DNA of 9,787 bases from Sphingobium sp. (lineage in GTDB: Bacteria; Pseudomonadota; Alphaproteobacteria; Sphingomonadales; Sphingomonadaceae). The stretch lies in contig JASBTC010000063.1 in the NCBI GenBank assembly GCA_030148625.1, forward strand, positions 1-9,787, written 5' to 3'. Shown here piece by piece: positions 1 to 6,990 of this stretch (position 1 is the stretch's first letter; every line of letters starts with the position of its first letter). A model generated the notes under the pieces. That model saw nothing but the letters and a program-made list of their open reading frames with translations. It did no database searches and was not told where the DNA came from. Made by a program: the position numbers and the translations under genes.

Positions 1-979
1 ACAGGCTGCCGTCGGTCAGGCGGGCGATGGGCGCCGCGCGCGGCGTGCCGTCATCGTTGAAAATGAACGCGCCCAGGCCTGCCGTGTCGCCGCGCACACC
101 CACCGATCCATAGCCGGAGAACTGATATGCCTCGCCGCCGGCAACGAGGATCCGGTCGGGAATGCCGTCATTGGGGCCCGTGTCGGCGGGATTGATCATG
201 GCGACATAGTTTTTCATGTCGGCCTGGCGCGGCGTGATCTCCTTCACTTTCGCATAGTCCGCCGCCACGGTGATGTTGCCGCGGCCGTCGCCGAAATTAT
301 GCCCGGCGACGAGGCTGCCGCCAAAAGTGAAGCCTTCGGGGCCGCGTGAGGGCTGCGATCCGTTGAAGGACAGGCGGACTCCGTCGAAATTATCCTTGAG
401 CAGGATGTTCACCACGCCCGAGACCGCGTCCGAACCATAGATCGCCGATGCACCACCGGTGATGATCTCGACGCGTTCGATCAGAGTGGGGTTGATCGAG
501 TTGAGGTCGACCGCCGCACTGTCGGTGGTGCCCGAAACCCGGCGCTTGCCGTTGACGAGCACAAGCGTGCGGTTCGAACCGAGGCTGCGCAGATCGACGA
601 CGGCAAGGCCGCCGCTGGTCTCGCCGCGCGAGCCCGAAGCGCCGCCTTGCTGGTTCTGCTGCATGCTGCCCGAAAAGCCGATTGCGGGCTGCTGGGCGAG
701 GGCGCGGCCGATGTCGAACTGCGCATTGTTCGATTCGAGCGTTTCGGAACTGACGACGCCGACCGGGGTCGGGAGGTCGAGCACCGGGCGGCCGATGCGC
801 GAGCCGGTCACGACGATATCGCTTGCCGCGGCCGCTTCCTGATCGCCGGCGCCATTGTCCGGCACATCCTGCGCATATGCGGGACCGGCCAGCCCGGCCA
901 GCATCGCTATCACGAGAAGGGAACTCGAAATCCTGAATTGCTTGTCGAATTTGCTGTGCGCAGCCGGCCCCTGAATCAT
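1..979 (-). CDS. TonB-dependent outer-membrane receptor, N-terminal part (C-terminus beyond the left edge)
   Basis: Reading from ATG at 979 down to base 2 gives 326 codons with no stop, so the gene is cut by the window edge. Residues 1-36 look like a signal peptide with a hydrophobic core and a cleavage site after AYA, just before QDVP. A TonB box (DIVVTGSRI) lies near residues 54-62. A plug domain follows, with NRTLVLVNGKRRVSG near 136-150 and IERVEIITGGASAIYGSDAV near 167-186, both hallmarks of TonB-dependent receptor plugs. The protein should sit in the outer membrane and import a ligand using TonB energy. The visible part does not reveal the ligand. The start is supported by GGAG six bases upstream of the ATG. 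An ATG further upstream at 995 is in another frame. The gene is transcribed away from the rest of the window, and its only near neighbour is the 432-bp gap upstream. Confidence 0.93.
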   Translation of the reverse strand, partial: MIQGPAAHSKFDKQFRISSSLLVIAMLAGLAGPAYAQDVPDNGAGDQEAAAASDIVVTGSRIGRPVLDLPTPVGVVSSETLESNNAQFDIGRALAQQPAIGFSGSMQQNQQGGASGSRGETSGGLAVVDLRSLGSNRTLVLVNGKRRVSGTTDSAAVDLNSINPTLIERVEIITGGASAIYGSDAVSGVVNILLKDNFDGVRLSFNGSQPSRGPEGFTFGGSLVAGHNFGDGRGNITVAADYAKVKEITPRQADMKNYVAMINPADTGPNDGIPDRILVAGGEAYQFSGYGSVGVRGDTAGLGAFIFNDDGTPRAAPIARLTDGSL

Positions 980-1411
980 TTTTTTCTCCACCCATGCCCT
1001 CTTGCCAAACGTCCCGTTGGTCGGGCGATGCGAGGGCCCGGCCTGTCTAGGTAAAGGGGGGGCATGATCCCAATGCAGGTTCGACATAGAATCATTCATG
1101 GATTATTTTGTAAGTAATATCAGATTCTTAATGAGATTTCCGTTCGCCGTCGCTGCGCAATATGATCAATTCGGTAGGTGGTCGTTCGACCGATCGCCCT
1201 TGAATATGCTCCGGAATGCTTTCACGCGCTCCTCACCGGCCGGAAAGCTTCGCTAGCTTCGTTGCGTGGGTGGCGCTGATCCTATGGAAGGAGCAGGAGG
1301 CTTTCGACCGCCGTGTCAGCGGGGCCTGATGCGGCCGCCAGGATGACCTGCTGAATCCGGATCGACGAGCACCCTTCACTTCAGGGCGAGCAACTCCCCG
1401 CGCGCACAGGT
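980..1411. other. Intergenic region without a recognisable gene
   Basis: This gap separates two minus-strand genes: the end of the b561-YceI fusion and the start of the left receptor. I see no credible coding frame, tRNA or rRNA. The part from about 1080 to 1140 is clearly more AT-rich than its surroundings and holds the promoter candidate listed separately. At 1180-1191 there is a short inverted repeat, GGTCG and CGACC separated by two bases, about 50 bp upstream of that promoter. It could be an operator but is short. At 1240-1262 AGCTTCG is repeated in tandem. I found no convincing terminator with a T-run for the fusion gene. Confidence 0.6.
1102..1131 (-). promoter_or_regulatory. Candidate sigma-70-like promoter for the left TonB receptor
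   Basis: On the minus strand TTAAGA (1131-1126) is followed after 18 bp by AATAAT (1107-1102). They match the TTGACA and TATAAT consensus at four and five of six positions. The site lies in an AT-rich patch in otherwise GC-rich DNA, about 120 bp before the receptor start. This is a pattern match only; no start site has been mapped. Confidence 0.3.
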
Positions 1412-2740
1412 TCAACCGTTGCGTGTCGCCTTCACCTTGATCCGGATCCGGATCTCCTCCGACACCCACTCCGCCCTGGGGTCGGAGCTCTGGCCCAGAT
1501 CGGCGTCGCGCCGCTTGATGACGATCTCGCCGCTCATCGACGCGACACCGTCCTGCACTTTCAGCTCGAACGGCAGCGTGACCGGCAGGTTGCGCCCCTT
1601 GATCGCGAGTATGCCGGTCGCCTCGAACCGGTCTCCGCCAAGCTTGCGGAACTGCGTGGCGGTGAAGGTGGCGATCGGATGACGCGCGGAATCGAACCAT
1701 TCGGCCTGGGGCATGGTCCGGTCGTGAAGCGGCATGCCGTCGCGCGCCGATGCTGTGGCGACTGCCACACGCACCGCCGATTGTGTCGGATTGGCCGGAT
1801 CGAAGCGGATCAGCGCTGCCCAGTCGCCAAAGGCGCCGTCGAAGGCGACGTCCGCATGCGTTCCCGCGAAGCGGATGCTGCTCGCCTGTCGGTCGACCTG
1901 CCATGCCGGTGCCGGGCTGGCGGATACCGGGCCGGGGGATAGGGCGAGCCATGCCTGCGCGGCCGAGTTGACGGGGGCCGGAGACGATGCGGGGGCGGGG
2001 GCGCCGCCCGCCATGTCGGGGGTACCGCCGATGCGGATCGCAAGGCTCGCACCGACGAAGAACAGCGCGATCGCTGCGAAACCCAGCGCCAGCGCCGCGA
2101 CCCGGCCGCGCGGTGCCGGCGGCAGCGCGATCGCGCGTGGCGTGACACCGGGGACCATCTGACCCAGCACTTCGTCGCGATCGACGAACTGGTGCTTCAG
2201 CGCCGCGCCGACATGCAGCACGAGCAACGCGACCGCGACCAATGCCATATTGGCGTGCAGCCATAGCAGCAGGTCGGCGGTGCTCGCGCGTGCGCCGTCG
2301 GCAAGTGTCGCGAGGCCGGGCAAATGCGGCACCGGCACCAGCCCGAAATAGACGGTGGGCACTTCCAGCGGGCTCGAGGTCGGGCTGCTCCAGCCGGTGG
2401 AGGCATAGGCCCAGCCCGACAGCGGCAGGCCGATCATCAGCGCGTAAAAGGCCCAATGCGTCGCCCGTGCCGCCCAGCGCTCCCATGCCGGCTGCTCCGC
2501 CGGGGACGGGGGCGGTGCGTGGAGCAGCCGCCAGCCGAGCCGCACCAGGCTGAGCGCCAGGATCGTCAGGCCCACTGATTTGTGGATCTGGAATCCCGCC
2601 ACTGCCTGTGCGCGGGTCTGCGCATCGTCCAGCGCCGTGCTCATCCACCAGCCGAGCAGGATCTGCCAGACGATCCCGATCGCGATCGCCCAGTGAAGGA
2701 GGATCGCGACCGTGGTGTAACGCTTGCCGGCCGTCGCCAC
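1412..2740 (-). CDS. Cytochrome b561 fused to a C-terminal YceI domain
   Basis: A 442-residue protein. Residues about 7-195 form a cytochrome b561 (YodB/CybB-type) membrane domain with four predicted helices. Histidines in or near the helices (H16 in ILLHW, H53 in QIHKS, H95 in THWAFY, H162 in LWLHANM, H176 in LVLHVG) are the candidate haem ligands. A further hydrophobic helix lies at about 213-236, then an Ala/Pro-rich linker to about 278. The C-terminal domain (about 278-438) is YceI-like, with AWQVDRQASSIRF, EWFDSARHPIATF and ILAIKGRNLPVTLPF, and probably faces the periplasm. Start is GTG at 2740; no strong ribosome binding site is visible and only two bases separate it from the stop of the upstream YceI gene, so translational coupling is likely. 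E. coli encodes a b561 homologue (yceJ) beside yceI; here one copy is fused. The domain assignment is firm; the electron donor and acceptor are unknown. Confidence 0.9.
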   Translation of the reverse strand: MATAGKRYTTVAILLHWAIAIGIVWQILLGWWMSTALDDAQTRAQAVAGFQIHKSVGLTILALSLVRLGWRLLHAPPPSPAEQPAWERWAARATHWAFYALMIGLPLSGWAYASTGWSSPTSSPLEVPTVYFGLVPVPHLPGLATLADGARASTADLLLWLHANMALVAVALLVLHVGAALKHQFVDRDEVLGQMVPGVTPRAIALPPAPRGRVAALALGFAAIALFFVGASLAIRIGGTPDMAGGAPAPASSPAPVNSAAQAWLALSPGPVSASPAPAWQVDRQASSIRFAGTHADVAFDGAFGDWAALIRFDPANPTQSAVRVAVATASARDGMPLHDRTMPQAEWFDSARHPIATFTATQFRKLGGDRFEATGILAIKGRNLPVTLPFELKVQDGVASMSGEIVIKRRDADLGQSSDPRAEWVSEEIRIRIKVKATRNG

Positions 2741-2742
2741 GC

Positions 2743-3450
2743 TTATTTCGCTGGTTTGAGGTGCAGGTCCGTTTCGATGTCGAGCTGAACGTCTTCACCC
2801 AGCATGCCGGTCATTGCGGTGATTCCGAACTCCGAACGCTTGATGGTGGTGGTGGCCGAAAAGCCGAGCGCCGCCGGCATGTCCGGGTGCATCTCGCCCG
2901 CCGCCATCCCGCCGCGGAAGGTGGCGCGCAGCGTCGCCGGCTTGGTGATGCCGTGCAGCGTCAGCTTGCCCTCGACATCGGCGGTGTTGGTCCCGGTCAG
3001 CGTGATCTTTTCCGATTTGAAAGTGGCGGTCGGGAATTTCGCGGCGTCGAACAGCTCGGCATTGGTGAGCAGCGATTCCTCGAAACTCGCCTCCGTCGCC
3101 TTGGGATGGGCTGCGCGATAATCCGAAGTGTAGGGGGTCCGCAGCGAGCTGATCTGCACGGTCGCTTCCAGCTGCGCGTCCTGCGGCTTGGCGGGATCGA
3201 TCGTCAGCGTGCCCGAAACCTTTGTGAACTCGACCGGATAATGCGACAGGCCAAGGTGGGAGATGCGCGCGATCACCACGGCATGATCGGGATCGATCGT
3301 ATAGGTGCCGGCCGGGGCCGTGATCGGCGCGGACGTTGCGGTGCCGGCATTCTCCGTGGGTGCTGCCGCATTGCCTTCCGGCGCGTTCCCGGCCTGTTGA
3401 CAGCTCGCCAGCGCGAGCGCGAGCGGGGCGGTGATCATCAGCTTCTTCAT
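2743..3450 (-). CDS. YceI-family periplasmic lipoprotein (polyisoprenoid-binding-like)
   Basis: A 235-residue protein. The N-terminus (MKKLMITAPLALALASC) is a lipoprotein signal with lipobox LASC, placing the acylated cysteine at residue 17; glutamine at +2 would favour outer-membrane retention under E. coli rules. An Ala/Pro/Thr-rich linker runs to about residue 46. The rest is a YceI lipocalin-like barrel: GTYTIDPDHAVVIARISHLG (48-67), LFDAAKFPTATFKSEKI (133-149), GKLTLHGITKPATL (161-174) and ATTTIKRSEFGI (199-210). Characterised members bind long isoprenoids such as quinone precursors, so a role with quinones and the neighbouring b561 is plausible but inferred. The frame stays open upstream to 3624, but the start at 3450 is preferred because it gives the signal peptide and has GGAAG seven bases upstream. 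It is first in a two-gene operon with the b561-YceI fusion. Confidence 0.92.
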   Translation of the reverse strand: MKKLMITAPLALALASCQQAGNAPEGNAAAPTENAGTATSAPITAPAGTYTIDPDHAVVIARISHLGLSHYPVEFTKVSGTLTIDPAKPQDAQLEATVQISSLRTPYTSDYRAAHPKATEASFEESLLTNAELFDAAKFPTATFKSEKITLTGTNTADVEGKLTLHGITKPATLRATFRGGMAAGEMHPDMPAALGFSATTTIKRSEFGITAMTGMLGEDVQLDIETDLHLKPAK

Positions 3451-3772
3451 CTTTGGTCTTCCTTTCCAGGCCGGCGTGCGAATGTGATTAAGAGCAGAGC
3501 GACTGTCAAACCAACGGATTCTGGTCTGTTTTCGTTGCAGCGGAGGGCGGAATTGGCGCTCCTTCCGTCGAATGTTCAGGGTCGAATTCGAGAACGCATC
3601 AGATCGGCGGTTCGGTTTCGGCATGGGTTCACGGCGTGACTCGGGGCGTAGCGTCGGGTCGACACCCGCGGAATCTCAGCGGCATATCCGGGCGAGCCGG
3701 CTGTGGCGGAATGACCTGCCCGGGTGCTTCGGGAGTGCAAGCCGGACTCGATGGCGCGCCTGGCTATAATTC
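3451..3772. other. Intergenic region without a recognisable gene
   Basis: This 322-bp gap lies between the TetR gene and the YceI operon, both on the minus strand. Short open frames cross it on both strands, but none has a ribosome binding site or recognisable protein features. The part nearest the YceI gene holds the promoter candidate listed separately. At 3655-3668 there is a small hairpin, CGGGT and ACCCG with a four-base loop and no T-run; as a terminator for the TetR gene it would be weak. Confidence 0.6.
3481..3509 (-). promoter_or_regulatory. Candidate promoter of the YceI / b561-YceI operon
   Basis: A perfect -35 hexamer, TTGACA, lies on the minus strand at 3509-3504. A weak -10, CACATT (3486-3481), follows after 17 bp. 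This would put the transcript start about 25 bases before the YceI start codon, a normal leader length. The -10 matches the consensus at only three of six positions, as is common in alphaproteobacteria. Confidence 0.42.
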
Positions 3773-4390
3773 TTAGGCAGCTTTGGTCTTGAGCGACTTC
3801 CGGCCAGTTTTGCGCGCTGCCGACAGAGCCTGCTCGCCGCACAGGATATCGATGTAGAGCTGCGTGTTCCTGCGGCGTTCGGCGATGCTTTGCCGGGTGC
3901 CGATCGCATAAAAGCCTATCTGGTGGTAATAGAAGACGCGAGCCCGGATCGCAGCAAGTTCTTGATCATAACCGATCGCCTCGAAGAACCGCTGCAGGAC
4001 TTCGAGCCGCTCGCGATCCGCACGCGCGATGGCCGATCCGGCGCGTTTTTCGGCACGCGCCCATTCCCGCATCGCAAGGTCGAAACGATGATCGTAGCCG
4101 TCGGATTCGATCAGCCGCGCAATGATGCGCTCGAGCCATTTGACGGCGTCACCGGCTTCGGCCGGTGGTGCCTCTTCGGGCAGGAAGCGGCACGTCGCTT
4201 CCCAATAGGCGATGAACCGGTCGAAGAACTCGTCGCGATCCTTGAAATAATGATAGAAGCCGCCACGCGTGACACCCAGCCGCCTGGCAAGGCGATCGAC
4301 CTTCAACCCGGCAGAGCCTTCGTCGATCAGCGTGCTCCGTGCCGTGTCGATCCAGTCCCTCACCGTGGTCTTTGGTGTGCGTCCGGCCAT
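3773..4390 (-). CDS. TetR-family transcriptional regulator
   Basis: A 205-residue protein. The N-terminal DNA-binding domain spans about residues 9-56, with the helix-turn-helix at about 31-50 (VDRLARRLGVTRGGFYHYFK), a classic TetR pattern ending in the YxYF motif. The C-terminal part is helical and would bind the inducer and form the dimer; I cannot assign its ligand. The C-terminus is rich in lysine and arginine. The start is ATG at 4390; AGGA lies about 12 bases upstream, a rather long spacing, so translation may be modest. The gene is divergent from the esterase, with 272 bp between them, and lies on the same strand as the YceI operon. It could regulate either side or itself. No clear TetR-type palindrome was found next to it. 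Confidence 0.92.
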   Translation of the reverse strand: MAGRTPKTTVRDWIDTARSTLIDEGSAGLKVDRLARRLGVTRGGFYHYFKDRDEFFDRFIAYWEATCRFLPEEAPPAEAGDAVKWLERIIARLIESDGYDHRFDLAMREWARAEKRAGSAIARADRERLEVLQRFFEAIGYDQELAAIRARVFYYHQIGFYAIGTRQSIAERRRNTQLYIDILCGEQALSAARKTGRKSLKTKAA

Positions 4391-4492
4391 ATGCGTTCAT
4401 ATTCCTAGCCGCTATCCGTGCGAGTTGGGCTTGCAACTTCATCGTTTTTCACAAGCGTCCCGGAACCGGCTCGCCGCGAAAATCACTTTTGA

Positions 4493-4590
4493 GTCAACGG
4501 ATCGATGGCCGTTTCGGCCTGGGCGAAGCCGTTTCTGGCGGTGCTCGAAAGCCTTTTGGCGACGTTCGAAAGCAGTGTGGGCTATGTCCC
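4493..4590 (+). promoter_or_regulatory. Activator-type regulatory element A upstream of the esterase
   Basis: The element contains, in order, a GTCAAC...GATGGCC block (4493-4510), a short inverted repeat (GGCCG/CGGCC, 4507-4519), and tandem repeats headed by TCGAAA at 4545 and 4566, exactly 21 bp apart. A degenerate third unit sits one period before (about 4524-4544, sharing TGGCG in phase). CTATGTCC (4582-4589) follows. The last TCGAAA begins 97 bp before the esterase start. A closely similar element stands before the receptor at 7154: 18 bases (TGCTCGAAAGCCTTTTGG, 4542-4559) are identical, and 39 of 50 bases match over 4541-4590. A 21-bp period equals that of AraC half-sites in araI, so I infer a binding site for the AraC-family protein encoded at 5740-6942. 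Confidence 0.62.
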
Positions 4591-4662
4591 GAACCGACAT
4601 CTTGTTGTCCGGGCCAACAAAGCTGACAGGGTTTTAGCGCGTGGATCATTTGGAGAGGGAAC

Positions 4663-5607
4663 ATGCACGAAGATAGTCTTTCGATGGCGCCGGAGGCGAG
4701 TGAAGCCTTCAACTCGGCGGCGCCGGCCCGCTCGCCCGTCGTGCGCCCCGGAGCCGAGCAGTGGGACGTGACGTCCGGGATCACGGGCCGTACCTACCGC
4801 ATCTATGTCTCCATGCCCGTGGAGAGTGTGCCGCCGCCTCCGGGGGGCTATCCGGTGGTCTACCTCACCGATGCCGATTACATATTCCATACGGCTGCCG
4901 ACACACTGGCGATGCAGAGCATCGCCATGCAGGCAAAGCCGGCGATTATCGTTGGTATTGGCTACGGCAAGGGCTTCGATGCGGCGACGGTCGCACGTTT
5001 TACCGACCTGACCCCTACGCCGCCCGGGGCCGCTATGATCCCTTACCTCGAAGGGACGCCGATGTTCGAGGGCGCGACCTATGGGGGGGCGGAAGGCTTT
5101 CATCGTTTTCTGACCGAAGAGTTGAAGCCCCGGATCGACACCGATTACAAAACCGACAAGAGCGACAGCACCTTGTGGGGGCATTCGCTGGGCGGCCTGT
5201 TCGCCCTTCACGTGCTGTTCAACCATATGGAGGCCTACAAGACCTATGTGATCGGCAGCCCATCGATCGTCTGGAACGACGGAGAGATTCTCGAGGGAGA
5301 GGCCAAGCTTGCCGCATCCCTGGCGGACGGAAAAGTCGCGCCCCGCATATTGTTGACCGCCGGCGGGCTGGAGGAGACGGTGGACGATGACGCCAAGCTT
5401 CCGCCGGGCATGACGCGCGAGCAATTGCAGGCGATGTTGAAATCCGCCGGCGTGGTCAGCAGCGTCATTGCCCTGGCCGGGCGTCTCGAGGCGATGAAAG
5501 GCCCTCCCGGCTACAGGGTGGAGATGGTCGTCTTCGACGGCGAAACGCATGTCAGTGTCATGCCCGCTCTGATCAGCCGCGGCTTACGGTTTGCTTTGAA
5601 GCCCTGA
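4663..5607 (+). CDS. Alpha/beta-hydrolase esterase of the Fes/IroE (esterase D) type
   Basis: A 314-residue protein. The nucleophile elbow is GHSLGG with Ser175, and the catalytic histidine is very likely His296 in GETHVSVMP near the C-terminus. The acid is probably in GGLEET (235-239). YPVVYLTDADY (63-73), GSPSIVWND (198-206) and the ending SRGLRFAL also fit the putative-esterase family (PF00756), which includes ferric-enterobactin and salmochelin esterases but also other acyl esterases. No signal peptide or membrane helix is visible at the N-terminus, so the enzyme is probably cytoplasmic. A strong ribosome binding site (GGAGAGGGA, 4652-4660) sits just before the ATG. Regulatory element A lies upstream, and the gene converges with the AraC gene. 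The fold and catalytic serine are near certain; the substrate is not known, and siderophore hydrolysis is only one option. Confidence 0.9.
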   Translation: MHEDSLSMAPEASEAFNSAAPARSPVVRPGAEQWDVTSGITGRTYRIYVSMPVESVPPPPGGYPVVYLTDADYIFHTAADTLAMQSIAMQAKPAIIVGIGYGKGFDAATVARFTDLTPTPPGAAMIPYLEGTPMFEGATYGGAEGFHRFLTEELKPRIDTDYKTDKSDSTLWGHSLGGLFALHVLFNHMEAYKTYVIGSPSIVWNDGEILEGEAKLAASLADGKVAPRILLTAGGLEETVDDDAKLPPGMTREQLQAMLKSAGVVSSVIALAGRLEAMKGPPGYRVEMVVFDGETHVSVMPALISRGLRFALKP

Positions 5608-5624
5608 AATTGGAGCGATCTGCA

Positions 5625-5644
5625 GTTCGATGGAACCATCGAAC
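5625..5644. repeat. Perfect inverted repeat just after the esterase
   Basis: GTTCGATGG and CCATCGAAC are separated by two bases, 18 bp after the esterase stop. As RNA it would form an eight-pair stem with a four-base loop. No T-run follows on the plus strand, so it may only protect the 3' end or help the larger hairpin downstream to terminate transcription. Confidence 0.5.
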
Positions 5645-5672
5645 AGTTCTAAAATCGCGATAAAGCAAACAT

Positions 5673-5715
5673 CCAGATCGATCTGTGTGATCCCGAAATC
5701 ACGCGATCGATCTGG
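5673..5715. terminator. Long hairpin between convergent genes, candidate bidirectional terminator
   Basis: Perfect 11-bp arms (CCAGATCGATC at 5673-5683 and GATCGATCTGG at 5705-5715) enclose a small internal bulge and a second stem, GTGAT/ATCAC (5687-5691 and 5698-5702), with a six-base loop. It lies between the esterase and AraC stop codons, where a terminator for both strands is expected. The minus-strand side is followed by T-rich sequence (ATGTTTGCTTTATC); the plus-strand side lacks a T-run. Confidence 0.55.
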
Positions 5716-5739
5716 AAAACCGGCAATCATTGGTGCTCC

Positions 5740-6942
5740 TTATTGCGCTGAAGGCGCATGCGGGGAGGCACTGGCGTTCCGCTGATTGCTTGGCAGGACG
5801 CCACGTCTCCGGAGTTCGGAAGGCGTAGCGCCAAAATGGCGCTGGACTGCCACCGAAAAGCTGGAGGCTCGATTATAGCCGACGGCGTAGGCAATTTGGG
5901 AAATCGAAATATTGCGCTCGTTCAGCATCACCAGCGCATGCTGCATGCGCAGGTCCTGCGTGTAGTCGAAAACCGACTGGCCCACGATCTGGCGGAAGCC
6001 GGCGCAAAGGCTGCTGCGGCTCAGGCCCACTTCGAGCGCGAGATCCTCCAGCGACGGCGGCGTCACGAAATTCTCCATCAGAAGGCGCTGGGCTTTCATG
6101 ACGCCCCGGGCCGTCAGCCTTGTCGTATCGGGTGACCCGAAACTTTCGCTATGTTCGAGAGCTTCGATCGCCTGGCACAGGATTTCCACAGCCTTCGACT
6201 GCAGGAACAAGCGGCGCTGGAACCCTTCAAGGGCGCTGGCATGCACATCCTCGAGGCAACGCAACAGGGCGGTCCCCAAGGGCAGCGTATGCGCAACACT
6301 CTGCTGCAGGGAACCATCGAGGAAGGATTGGAGCACAGCCGGCAGTTCATGCTCACCACCTGCGTAGAGCGCCTTCAGTGACTCGCGATGGATGAACACA
6401 CAGGCGAAGCGTGTGCGTCCTGCGACCCTGGCTTCGGTTTCGGGGGCGCCGGCCGGCTGGATCAGAATGGCGATGTTCGGTGCGTCCAGGCTGATTGTGT
6501 TGCCTTGTGGCGACCCATATTCGAAATCGCCATTGCTCGTCATGTAGATCCGCAACGTGTCCGGGAATGACATATGCACCAATTGCGGCGTGTCGACTTC
6601 CATATCGCCGAACGTGACGAGGAAGCCATCGGCCAGACCGCAAAATTCGTAGCGTCCGCTTCCCAGAAGCCTGGTGCGCCAGCAATAATGCAGGGGGTCG
6701 CTCAGCGGCAGGAGACCTTCCCATAGTGCGCACGCGCCTTCCGCCGGGTCGATCTCGTAATTTTGAAGCGGATCACGCGCAGCCAGGTGCGCGGCATTTT
6801 CAGCGGAATTTGGTGGACTCGAAGCGGCCGGGGGCTTCGCTGTCGATCGCGCCGCTATGGCACTTTGCACCCCCCGTTCGGCCGCCGGCCAGTCGGTGGG
6901 GGAGGGTCGCACCTCCGTGGTTCCCTTGGCTGGTCGGTCCAT
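5740..6942 (-). CDS. AraC-family transcriptional regulator (PchR-like C-terminal domain)
   Basis: A 400-residue protein. The C-terminal AraC domain spans about 277-380 and has two helix-turn-helix motifs: SLEDLALEVGLSRSSLCAGF (297-316) and SISQIAYAVGYNRASSFSVA (346-365), followed by FGATPSELRRR. The latter part resembles PchR/YbtA-type siderophore regulators, but this is a loose resemblance. Residues about 57-260 form a sensor domain of unknown ligand, and residues 1-56 are an Ala/Pro-rich, probably disordered, extension. The frame is open up to 7059, but the start at 6942 is chosen because AGAGG lies seven bases upstream and the extra stretch would be translated from the repeats of element B. 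The gene is divergent from the receptor and convergent with the esterase. I infer that it controls both through the 21-bp-phased repeats and perhaps itself. Most AraC proteins with this layout are activators. Confidence 0.93.
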   Translation of the reverse strand: MDRPAKGTTEVRPSPTDWPAAERGVQSAIAARSTAKPPAASSPPNSAENAAHLAARDPLQNYEIDPAEGACALWEGLLPLSDPLHYCWRTRLLGSGRYEFCGLADGFLVTFGDMEVDTPQLVHMSFPDTLRIYMTSNGDFEYGSPQGNTISLDAPNIAILIQPAGAPETEARVAGRTRFACVFIHRESLKALYAGGEHELPAVLQSFLDGSLQQSVAHTLPLGTALLRCLEDVHASALEGFQRRLFLQSKAVEILCQAIEALEHSESFGSPDTTRLTARGVMKAQRLLMENFVTPPSLEDLALEVGLSRSSLCAGFRQIVGQSVFDYTQDLRMQHALVMLNERNISISQIAYAVGYNRASSFSVAVQRHFGATPSELRRRGVLPSNQRNASASPHAPSAQ

Positions 6943-6968
6943 CCTGTTTCCTCTGCTCAATCCAGTTC

Positions 6969-6990
6969 GACGTGAAATGCCTTTCACGTC
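6969..6990. promoter_or_regulatory. Inverted repeat (operator candidate) between the AraC and receptor genes
   Basis: Perfect 9-bp arms, GACGTGAAA and TTTCACGTC, surround TGCC. The centre lies about 37 bp before the AraC start codon, and the right arm runs into the conserved GTCAAC of element B. On the minus strand the overlap reads TTGACG, a possible -35 for the AraC gene, although no good -10 follows. The matching place in element A keeps only an imperfect AAAA-TCAC-TTTT version. This suggests a separate dimeric repressor or autoregulation of the AraC gene. Confidence 0.45.

Noticed and set aside
1233..2798. A 521-codon minus-strand open frame over the b561-YceI gene
   Set aside because: It overlaps almost completely with a recognisable b561-YceI protein in another frame. 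Its translation is Arg/Gly/Pro-rich with no domain or membrane pattern, as expected from a GC-rich shadow.
3451..3624. In-frame N-terminal extension of the YceI lipoprotein
   Set aside because: It would bury the lipoprotein signal inside the protein and cover the TTGACA promoter candidate; the ATG at 3450 has a fitting ribosome binding site.
2608..3639. A 343-codon plus-strand open frame across the YceI gene
   Set aside because: It is antisense to a lipoprotein with lipobox and family motifs, and its translation is Arg-rich without features.
4582..5550. A 322-codon minus-strand open frame over the esterase
   Set aside because: It is antisense to a gene with GHSLGG and a strong ribosome binding site, and its product has no recognisable motif.
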